Shown here piece after piece: positions 41,626 through 47,698 of a stretch of DNA of 47,698 nucleotides. How positions within the stretch are numbered: the stretch's first letter is position 1; every line of letters starts with the position of its first letter. Source of the DNA: an uncultured Christensenella sp. Lineage in GTDB: Bacteria; Bacillota; Clostridia; Christensenellales; Borkfalkiaceae. The notes beneath the pieces are model-generated. The model was not told the origin of the DNA, did no database searches, and saw nothing but the letters and a program-made list of their open reading frames with translations. Location of the stretch: assembly GCA_949878495.1 (NCBI GenBank), contig CATLAR010000005.1, positions 1-47,698 of the forward strand, given 5' to 3'. A program made the position numbers and the translations under genes.

Positions 41626-41993
41626 AGCATCGATAGAAATTGCAACTCTAAAAAATTTGTTTTTTAATTCCCTATGGGCAGTGCGCATTCGCTCCGCGCT
41701 TTATTTTGTACGCAGGATATCAGTCTTCGCGCGAGCGAAGCGACGCTTTGCAAACTTTAATGTAAAAAGTTTCAGATTAATTGTGCAAAGGAGAGGGGCA
41801 GGGGTGAGGTGGTTTCCTGTTTATTTTCGATCTCATCAGTAAGGATAACGCCTTCGGTACGACTGCTGCGCAGTCGGCTTCAACCGGGATGGGAATCCGA
41901 GGGCTGGGAAGAACCCGCGGAGCCGGTAAAATTTGCGTAAAAAAAATTTGTAACTTTTTGTCTAAATCGTTTTATTTTTTCGGGGCGTGATGT
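41626..41993. other. Non-coding gap between module and hydrogenase operon
   Basis: No gene can be supported. The stretch holds the right inverted-repeat copy, GC-rich palindromic bits (CGCGCGAGCGAAGCG, GACTGCTGCGCAGTC) and a repeat fragment (about 41790-41812) related to that at 27064. It reads like a scrapyard of small repeats, typical of an insertion-prone site. Confidence 0.5.
41667..41699 (-). repeat. Right copy of the imperfect inverted repeat around the module
   Basis: Read on the - strand it is GCGCGG-N15-CCCATAGGGAAT, matching the left copy at 35273-35305 in opposite orientation, about 6.4 kb away. Confidence 0.45.
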
Positions 41994-42016
41994 TATAATA
42001 GATAATGGTTTATCTA
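41994..42016 (+). promoter_or_regulatory. -10 box and operator-like palindrome of the hydrogenase operon
   Basis: TATAAT (41994-41999) is followed directly by the dyad TAGATAA-TGGT-TTATCTA (41999-42016), which covers the expected start site. The -35 is poor, so an activator or a regulated promoter is likely. The dyad does not match the Rex consensus. Confidence 0.55.
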
Positions 42017-42046
42017 ATAACCGATAAAGATACAAGGAGAAACAAG

Positions 42047-42535
42047 ATGTCACATATTGCATTTGAGGGCACTAAGGAGCAGATGAAAGCTCTTCTTAGC
42101 TGCATTTCGGCGCATAAGGGCGAAGCGGGCGCGTTAATGCCCGTAATGCACGAAGCTCAGAACATCTACGGGTACCTGCCCGCGGAAGTTCAGACTGTGA
42201 TTGCCGAAAAACTCAACATACCGTTGGCGGAAGTCTACGGCGTAGCTACTTTTTATTCGCAGTTCTCACTTACGCCCAAGGGCAAACACAAGGTCAGTAT
42301 CTGTCTCGGCACGGCGTGCTACGTAAAAGGATCGGACAAGATTCTGGAAGCGGTCGAGCACGAGCTGAGAATCAAGTGCGGGGAATGTACCCCCGACAAG
42401 AAGTTTTCGATTGAAAGCTGCCGTTGCGTCGGCGCGTGCGGGCTTGCGCCCGTTATGATTATCGACGGCGAAGTTTACGGCAGGCTTAAACCCGACGACG
42501 TCAAGGGTATCCTTGACAAGTATTTGCAGGATTAG
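42047..42535 (+). CDS. NADH-dependent [FeFe]-hydrogenase subunit HydC (NuoE-like)
   Basis: The start is ATG 42047 with an AAGGAG SD, not 42005. The 162-residue protein is a thioredoxin-fold [2Fe-2S] subunit. Two cysteines lie in CLGTACYVKG and two in CRCVGACGLAP, the NuoE pattern. It works as the electron-relay subunit of the trimeric hydrogenase with the next two genes. An in-frame ATG at 42005 lies only 5 nt after the -10 and would add 14 residues; the SD favours 42047. Confidence 0.93.
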   Translation: MSHIAFEGTKEQMKALLSCISAHKGEAGALMPVMHEAQNIYGYLPAEVQTVIAEKLNIPLAEVYGVATFYSQFSLTPKGKHKVSICLGTACYVKGSDKILEAVEHELRIKCGECTPDKKFSIESCRCVGACGLAPVMIIDGEVYGRLKPDDVKGILDKYLQD

Positions 42536-42545
42536 GGGGGCGGAA

Positions 42546-44438
42546 ATGACGGTTGAACAACTTAAAAAAATCGCCGCGGAAAAGGCGAATATAATCAACG
42601 TAAGGCGTATTGTCCGCGAACAGGCGGAAAAACTCTCCCGGACCACGGGTTACAGAAAACAAGTGCTCGTCTGCGGCGGCACGGGCTGTACTTCCTCGCA
42701 TTCGCACGAAGTAATCGAACAGCTCGAAGCCTCGTTCGAAGAGCTGGGCATAGACGACGTTTTAATAGTAAAAACGGGCTGTTTCGGGCTTTGCGCGCTC
42801 GGTCCCATTATGATAGTCTATCCCGAAGGCGCGTTCTACTCGCAAATGACGCCCGAGCACGCCAGGACGGTTGCCGAAAAGCACCTCGTCAAGGGCGGAC
42901 AGATAGTCAAAGAACTGCTTTACGTCGAAACCGTGCACGACGACGGAAGCGTAATCCCGTTTTCGGAAATACCTTTCTATAAGCACCAGATGCGCGTCGC
43001 GCTCCGCAACTGCGGCGTTATCGCCGCCGAGGATATCGACGAGGCGATAGGCGCGGGCGATTACGCGGCTTTGGCGCGCGTACTCACCGAAATGACTCCC
43101 GACGGGGTTATCGAAGAAATACAGAAATCGGGTTTGCGCGGCAGAGGCGGCGCGGGTTTCCCCACGGGTATGAAATGGAAGTTCACGCGCATTGCCGAGG
43201 GTGACGTCAAATACGTCTGCTGTAACGCCGACGAGGGCGACCCCGGCGCGTTTATGGACAGGTCTGTTCTCGAAGGCGACCCCCATTGCGTGCTCGAAGC
43301 AATGACTATAGCGGGCTACGCGGTCGGCGCGCACGAGGGTTATATCTACGTTCGCGCGGAGTACCCCATTGCGGTAGACAGGCTTAAAATCGCCATAAAA
43401 CAATCGCGCAAGTACGGGCTTCTGGGCAAGAATATTCTCGGCAGCGGCTTCGATTTCGATATACATATCCGCCTCGGTGCGGGCGCGTTCGTCTGCGGCG
43501 AGGAAACGGCGCTTATGGCTAGTATCGAGGGCAAGCGCGGCGAGCCCCGTCCCCGTCCGCCGTTCTCGGCGCAGTGCGGACTGTTCAGAAAGCCAACCGT
43601 TTTAAACAACGTTGAAACATGGGCGAATATTGCCCCCATAATATTAAACGGTTTCCACTGGTTTTCAAGCATAGGCACCGAGCGCAGCAAGGGCACCAAG
43701 GTCTTTGCCGTAGGCGGAAAAATACACAACGTCGGGCTGGTCGAAGTGCCTATGGGGACGAGCTTAAAGACGATTATCTACGACATAGGCGGGGGGATAC
43801 CTAACGGCAAGCAGTTCAAAGCCGCGCAGACGGGCGGACCTTCCGGCGGCTGTATTCCCGCAAAGCATATCGACATAGGAATGGACTTCGACAACCTCGT
43901 GTCCATCGGCTCTATGATGGGCTCGGGCGGGCTTATCGTTATGGACGAGGACACCTGTATGGTGGACATCGCCAAGTTCTATCTTGAATTTACCGCCGAC
44001 GAGAGCTGCGGTAAATGCACGCCCTGCCGTATCGGTACGAAGCGGCTTTTGGAAACGCTCGACAAAATCTGTTCGGGCAACGGCGAGCCTGCCGACCTTG
44101 AAAAAATAAAGGAAATTTCGGAGCATATGAAAAGCTCGTCGCTGTGCGCGCTCGGTCAGTCCGCGCCCAACCCCGTACTGTCGGCGTTGGAGCATTTCGG
44201 CGAAGAATATAACGCGCATATCTACGAAAAGAGCTGTCCCGCGGGCGTGTGCAAATCGCTCCTTAACTACTACATAGAACCCGACAAATGTCGCGGCTGT
44301 ACGCTTTGCGCGCGCAACTGCCCCGCAAACGCCATTTCGGGCACGGTCAAAGCCGCGCACGAAATCGACGCAAAGAAATGCATTAAATGCGGTCAGTGTA
44401 TCGCGCATTGCAAGTTTAACGCAATCGTTAAAAAGTGA
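42546..44438 (+). CDS. NADH-dependent [FeFe]-hydrogenase subunit HydB (NuoF-like)
   Basis: The start is ATG 42546 with SD GGGGGG, giving 630 residues. Domains in order are an N-terminal thioredoxin-like [2Fe-2S] domain (residues ~35-125, CGGTGCTSS and CFGLCALGP) and a NuoF core that binds FMN and NADH (GRGGAGFPTGMKW and CNADEGDPGAF). A [4Fe-4S] site (CGKCTPCRIGTKR) and two C-terminal ferredoxin clusters (CRGCTLCARNCPANAI and CIKCGQCIAHCKFNAI) follow. It is the NAD(P)H-oxidising part of an electron-bifurcating or NADH-linked hydrogenase, which regenerates NAD+ during sugar fermentation. The window contains no HydE, HydF or HydG maturases. Confidence 0.94.
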   Translation: MTVEQLKKIAAEKANIINVRRIVREQAEKLSRTTGYRKQVLVCGGTGCTSSHSHEVIEQLEASFEELGIDDVLIVKTGCFGLCALGPIMIVYPEGAFYSQMTPEHARTVAEKHLVKGGQIVKELLYVETVHDDGSVIPFSEIPFYKHQMRVALRNCGVIAAEDIDEAIGAGDYAALARVLTEMTPDGVIEEIQKSGLRGRGGAGFPTGMKWKFTRIAEGDVKYVCCNADEGDPGAFMDRSVLEGDPHCVLEAMTIAGYAVGAHEGYIYVRAEYPIAVDRLKIAIKQSRKYGLLGKNILGSGFDFDIHIRLGAGAFVCGEETALMASIEGKRGEPRPRPPFSAQCGLFRKPTVLNNVETWANIAPIILNGFHWFSSIGTERSKGTKVFAVGGKIHNVGLVEVPMGTSLKTIIYDIGGGIPNGKQFKAAQTGGPSGGCIPAKHIDIGMDFDNLVSIGSMMGSGGLIVMDEDTCMVDIAKFYLEFTADESCGKCTPCRIGTKRLLETLDKICSGNGEPADLEKIKEISEHMKSSSLCALGQSAPNPVLSALEHFGEEYNAHIYEKSCPAGVCKSLLNYYIEPDKCRGCTLCARNCPANAISGTVKAAHEIDAKKCIKCGQCIAHCKFNAIVKK

Positions 44439-44449
44439 GGGAGGGTTTT

Positions 44450-46165
44450 ATGGTTAATTTGAAAATAAACGGCATTGCGGTCAGCGTGCCGGAAGGCTCT
44501 ACTATTTTGCAGGCGGCAAAACTCGCCAACGTCAGGATCCCCACCCTTTGTTACCTCAAAGACGTGCAATGCGTCGGCTCGTGCCGTCTTTGTCTCGTCG
44601 AAGCAACGGGCGCAAGGGGCTTGGTGGCGGCTTGCGTTTACCCCGTTTCCGAGGGTATGGAAGTGCGCACAAACACGCCTAGGGTAAGGCGTTCGCGCAA
44701 AACCACTATCGAACTCATACTTTCCACGCACAAAAAGAAATGTTTAAGCTGCGTGCGTTCTATGAACTGCGAGCTTCAGAAACTCGCCCTCGAATACAAC
44801 GCCGAAGAGGACAGGTTCGGCACCGACCACGACTTAAAGCCCATTGACGATTTGTCGGCTTCGGTCGTGCGAGACAATTCCAAATGCATTATGTGCACGC
44901 GCTGCGTTGCGGCGTGCGAGCATCAGACTATCGGCGCGATAGGTCCCAAAAACCGCGGCTACTCCAAAGTCATCGGCTCGCCGTACGACGTTTCGCTCGC
45001 GTTCACGCCCTGCGTAAACTGCGGTCAATGCGTAGTCGCCTGCCCCGTCGGCGCGCTTTACGAGAAGAGTGCGGTCGCCGAGGTCTGGGGAGCAATCGTT
45101 GACCCGAGCAAGAAAGTCGTGTTCTATACCGCGCCGTCGGTAAGGGCAACGCTCGGCGAGGCGTTCGGGCTGCCCGTCGGCACTAACGTGGAAGGCAGAA
45201 TGGTCACGGCTATAAAACAGCTTGGCGACGTAGAGTGTTTCAATATGGATATTACCGCCGACCTCACCATTATGGAGGAGGCGACGGAGCTTTTGTCCAG
45301 GCTGGAAAACGGTAACCCCACGCCTATGTTCACAAGCTGCTGTCCCGGCTGGGTAAAGTTCCTCGAACACTATTACCCCCAATATATCCCCAACTTATCG
45401 ACGTGTAAGTCCCCGCAGGAAATGTTTTCGGCGGTGCTTAAAACGTACTATTGCCGGAAGAACGGAATCAACCCCGACGATCTTTTCGTCGTTTCGGTTA
45501 TCCCCTGTACGGCTAAGAAGTTCGAGGTTTCCCGCGAGGAGCTCGGCGGGTATACGGACGCGGCGCTCACCACCCGCGAGCTTGCCAAAATGATAAAGGA
45601 AGCGGGCATAGACTTTGCCAACCTTTCCGAGAGTGAGTACGACTTGCCTTTCGGCGACGCTTCGGGCGCGGGCGCGATTTTCGGCGCGACGGGCGGCGTT
45701 ATGGAGGCGGCTCTGCGCACCGCGGCGGTCAAGCTCGGCGGCGACGGCGCGCCCCTCGAATTTAAAGAGGTGCGCGGCACCGAGGGAGTAAAGGAAGCCG
45801 AATATACGCTCGGCGGCACTACGGTAAAGATAGCGGTGGCAAGCGGGCTTGGCAACGCGAGAAAGGTTCTCGACGCGATTAAGAGCGGCGAAAAGGACTA
45901 CGCTTTCGTTGAGATTATGGCTTGCCCCGGCGGGTGCGTAAACGGCGGCGGTCAGCCCTACGTTCACGACGAGGTGAGAAACAACGTTGACCTTAAAACT
46001 CTGCGCGCGCAGGCGCTCTACGATTACGACGGCGAGAGGAATATCCGCCGCTCGCACGAAACCCCCGCCGTGGAAATGCTCTACAACGAGTTTTTCGGTT
46101 CGCCCAACTCTGCTAAGGCGCATAAACTTCTGCACACCAAATACTCAAAACGCGAAAAATATTAA
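44450..46165 (+). CDS. hydA: [FeFe]-hydrogenase catalytic subunit HydA
   Basis: The start is ATG 44450 behind GAGGGAGG, giving 571 residues. An N-terminal [2Fe-2S] domain (CYLKDVQCVGSCRLC), a His/Cys3 [4Fe-4S] site (HKKKCLSCVRSMNC) and two ferredoxin [4Fe-4S] clusters (CIMCTRCVAAC, CVNCGQCVVACP) feed the H-cluster domain. The H-cluster motifs are L1 TSCCPGW, L2 IPCTAKKFE and L3 EIMACPGGCVNGGGQP. The second Cys of L1, used in proton transfer, is kept. L2 has Ile where MPC is usual. It reduces protons to H2 with the two upstream subunits. Confidence 0.96.
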   Translation: MVNLKINGIAVSVPEGSTILQAAKLANVRIPTLCYLKDVQCVGSCRLCLVEATGARGLVAACVYPVSEGMEVRTNTPRVRRSRKTTIELILSTHKKKCLSCVRSMNCELQKLALEYNAEEDRFGTDHDLKPIDDLSASVVRDNSKCIMCTRCVAACEHQTIGAIGPKNRGYSKVIGSPYDVSLAFTPCVNCGQCVVACPVGALYEKSAVAEVWGAIVDPSKKVVFYTAPSVRATLGEAFGLPVGTNVEGRMVTAIKQLGDVECFNMDITADLTIMEEATELLSRLENGNPTPMFTSCCPGWVKFLEHYYPQYIPNLSTCKSPQEMFSAVLKTYYCRKNGINPDDLFVVSVIPCTAKKFEVSREELGGYTDAALTTRELAKMIKEAGIDFANLSESEYDLPFGDASGAGAIFGATGGVMEAALRTAAVKLGGDGAPLEFKEVRGTEGVKEAEYTLGGTTVKIAVASGLGNARKVLDAIKSGEKDYAFVEIMACPGGCVNGGGQPYVHDEVRNNVDLKTLRAQALYDYDGERNIRRSHETPAVEMLYNEFFGSPNSAKAHKLLHTKYSKREKY

Positions 46166-46180
46166 GCTGTAAAATTCAAC

Positions 46181-46216
46181 GCCCCCGCCGCTTTTTAAGC
46201 GGCGGGGGCTGTTTTT
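46181..46216 (+). terminator. Terminator of the hydrogenase operon
   Basis: A 13-bp stem (46181-46193 with 46197-46209) with a TTT loop is followed by TGTTTTT. Confidence 0.88.
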
Positions 46217-46307
46217 CTTTCCTATATATAATATGCAAAATGAAATTATAAATATAAATTCTGTTATGAAAAATTTGTAAATTCATTCAAATTTATGAAT
46301 ATTTCGT

Positions 46308-46336
46308 TTGACATAATGAATATAAAGTGATATTAT
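46308..46336 (+). promoter_or_regulatory. Promoter of the InlB-repeat protein gene
   Basis: TTGACA (46308-46313), a 17-nt spacer and TATTAT (46331-46336) lie in an AT-rich stretch. The predicted leader is about 97 nt long. Confidence 0.78.
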
Positions 46337-46360
46337 AAATTTACGATATAATTTTAGTCA

Positions 46361-46402
46361 AAAGGGCGCGCCCTTTTGCGTGTTACAGGGTAACACGCAA
46401 AA
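46361..46402 (+). promoter_or_regulatory. Two overlapping palindromes in the 5' leader
   Basis: AAAGGGCGCGCCCTTT (46361-46376) is a perfect 16-bp palindrome. It shares its last bases with a second hairpin of 13-bp arms (46374-46386 and 46390-46402, loop AGG). They cannot both fold fully, which would suit a leader-based switch. No long T-run follows. Confidence 0.5.
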
Positions 46403-46439
46403 ATTATATTTAAATGCTTTATAGAAAAAGGAGAGAATT

Positions 46440-47698
46440 ATGAAACCGATTAAAGCGTTCGTTGCGTTGCTGTTCGCTATCGTGTGCGTGTGCACCTGCG
46501 CGCTTGCCGTTGCGTGCGCCGAAGAGGAGAAAACTTATTCGGTAACGTTCGACGTTAAGGGGCACGGTGAGGCTCCCGAAACTATTACGGGGCTTGCGGC
46601 AGGCTCGCTCGTGGAAAAGCCCGAGGACCCCGAATGCGAGGGATATGTATTTAACGGCTGGTTCAAGGACCGTAAATGTACCGACGATTGGAATTTCGAA
46701 ACGGATACCGTAACCGAGGATATTATACTTTTCGCGCTTTGGGACACTCAGAAATACACCGTAACGTTCGACGTTAAGGGGCACGGTGAAGCTCCTGCGG
46801 CGATAACGGGGCTGGAAAAAGGTGCGGGTATACAAAAACCCGAGGACCCCGAATGCGAGGGGTACGTTTTCAACGGCTGGTATAAGGACGGGGAATGCAC
46901 CGAACAGTGGAATTTTTCTACGGATAAAATCGATGGCGACGCAACTCTTTATGCGGCTTGGCAGGAGATTTATCCCGTAGATAATAAAGCTACGTTCGAC
47001 CGCAACGTCGACGGCGCGGAATATTTCTCGGTAGCCGCGGCGGGCAACTATGCGTTTACGCTTACTTTCGACGGCGGAGAAGCGGGCGCGGTCAAAGAAT
47101 ACCGTCTTGACGGCGAAGCGCAGTTTACGGTTTTGGGCGACGGCGGTACGGGGAATCAGACGCTGTACCTTGCTAAGGGCGTGCATAAGATAGAAAAGGC
47201 GGACGAAGGCTACGCGGCGAAAATCGCGCTCGACGCGTTGGATATGCCTTTTAACGAGGTTGTTGAGTTCTTCGGCGAAACTTGCGCGCTTAAAGTGGCA
47301 ACCGCGGGCGGCGAGGATACCGTTCCTACCGTTCGCTTCGGTTATGGGAGCGCGTCTGATCAGGCGCACGCAATAAGTTTTGACGGCGAATTTTATACGC
47401 TTACCGTGAAGGAAATGAACGGCGGCGTTTACGAGTATTATCAGATAAAAATCAAAATCAATGTCTATAACGATAGCGCGCACACCGTAGAGGTCTATAC
47501 TAAGACGGGCGACGAGTGGAATACTAGGCCCGACGACGTTCTGGAACTTGCCAAAACCGCGGCGGAAGTTTCCGGGTATTTGAATATCAACGGTCTGAAC
47601 GAATGCAAGGTTGAGAATTCCTTCCAATACGTTTATTTTACATTGCTTGACAATAAGTATAAGTGGCTGGAATTCAGCGGCGTTGCGGACGGTACCAA
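46440..47698 (+). CDS. Secreted protein with two InlB B-repeats, cut by the window end
   Basis: The frame is open from ATG 46440 (SD AAAAAGGAG) to the last base, so it is missing from the ORF track. The first ~26 residues are a signal peptide with a possible lipobox, AVAC. Two near-identical InlB B-repeats (Listeria-Bacteroides repeat) follow at about 33-100 and 101-170, each with TFDVKGHGEAP, EDPECEGYVFNGW and a closing LYAAW-type strand. The repeats are also close in DNA sequence (e.g. TAACGTTCGACGTTAAGGGG), a sign of recent duplication. A beta-rich region without motifs follows. The likely role is adhesion or another surface function; the C-terminal anchor is out of view. Confidence 0.75.
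   Translation, partial: MKPIKAFVALLFAIVCVCTCALAVACAEEEKTYSVTFDVKGHGEAPETITGLAAGSLVEKPEDPECEGYVFNGWFKDRKCTDDWNFETDTVTEDIILFALWDTQKYTVTFDVKGHGEAPAAITGLEKGAGIQKPEDPECEGYVFNGWYKDGECTEQWNFSTDKIDGDATLYAAWQEIYPVDNKATFDRNVDGAEYFSVAAAGNYAFTLTFDGGEAGAVKEYRLDGEAQFTVLGDGGTGNQTLYLAKGVHKIEKADEGYAAKIALDALDMPFNEVVEFFGETCALKVATAGGEDTVPTVRFGYGSASDQAHAISFDGEFYTLTVKEMNGGVYEYYQIKIKINVYNDSAHTVEVYTKTGDEWNTRPDDVLELAKTAAEVSGYLNINGLNECKVENSFQYVYFTLLDNKYKWLEFSGVADGT

Noticed and set aside
42005-42046. Earlier ATG for the HydC subunit
   Set aside because: It lies only 5 nt after the -10 box and inside the operator-like dyad, whereas ATG 42047 has an AAGGAG SD and starts the conserved protein. It could still act as a minor start.
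41931-42046. Rex box before the hydrogenase operon
   Set aside because: The best candidate (TTGTCTAAATCGTTTTAT) matches too few fixed positions of the consensus.
1-47698. CRISPR array, rRNA genes, transposase or integrase genes
   Set aside because: No regularly spaced repeats, no rRNA-like sequence and no ORF with transposase or integrase motifs were seen. The repeats found are single or paired.

Overview
The window looks like a chromosomal contig from an anaerobic, fermentative member of the Clostridia, probably an uncultured gut lineage of the Christensenellales type. The grounds are a Rex redox repressor, a trimeric NuoE/NuoF/HydA [FeFe]-hydrogenase, a DUF4250 protein, several lipoprotein glycosidases, no respiratory genes, and sigma-A-like promoters with Shine-Dalgarno (SD) sites. 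The lineage is inference; there is no rRNA gene here. Nearly all genes lie on the + strand and the bulk of the DNA is GC-rich, so the AT-rich accessory patches stand out.

Layout. 1-6204 is housekeeping: the 3' end of an M42 peptidase, rsmI, a heterodimeric ABC exporter, mnmA on the - strand, a DUF4250 gene and tRNA-Arg(CCG). 6205-7187 is a small AT-rich islet directly behind the tRNA, with strong hairpins, a 51-residue membrane peptide and a tandem-HTH regulator. 7317-23976 is a carbohydrate-use locus: a promoter with a repeated operator-like element, two secreted GH43 lipoproteins, a complete sugar ABC importer, a 1323-residue Big_2 surface lipoprotein, a GH36 alpha-galactosidase, an SGNH hydrolase, an intracellular GH43 and a LacI regulator with a coupled 50-residue protein. 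The alpha-galactosidase and the SGNH gene are fused out of frame, which looks like a deletion or an assembly join.

24042-26341 holds an HNH protein and a divergent three-gene operon (two membrane proteins and a RimK-like ATP-grasp ligase). 26379-27257 is a second accessory spot, with another tandem-HTH regulator and small ORFs. 27336-30447 carries glpK, a ROK glucokinase and rex, with a near-consensus Rex box upstream of the ROK-rex promoter. Then come an SNF-family Na+ symporter, a GT4 glycosyltransferase and an OmpR/histidine-kinase pair.

35587-41570 is the most unusual part. It is a two-gene, AT-rich module encoding a fused ATP-grasp/radical-SAM protein and a 1167-residue membrane-anchored pentapeptide-repeat protein, flanked by an imperfect inverted repeat. 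I recognise the domains but not the system. 42047-46165 is the hydrogenase operon. The window ends inside a secreted InlB-B-repeat protein.

Two signals recur. First, several genes (the DUF4250 gene, the HNH gene, the membrane-protein gene opposite it, and glpK) have a good -35/-10 pair whose -10 ends only 6-9 nt before the start codon, with no SD, so their mRNAs should be leaderless or nearly so. Second, the secreted proteins of the sugar locus all carry Gly/Asn/Asp-rich tethers after the lipidated cysteine.
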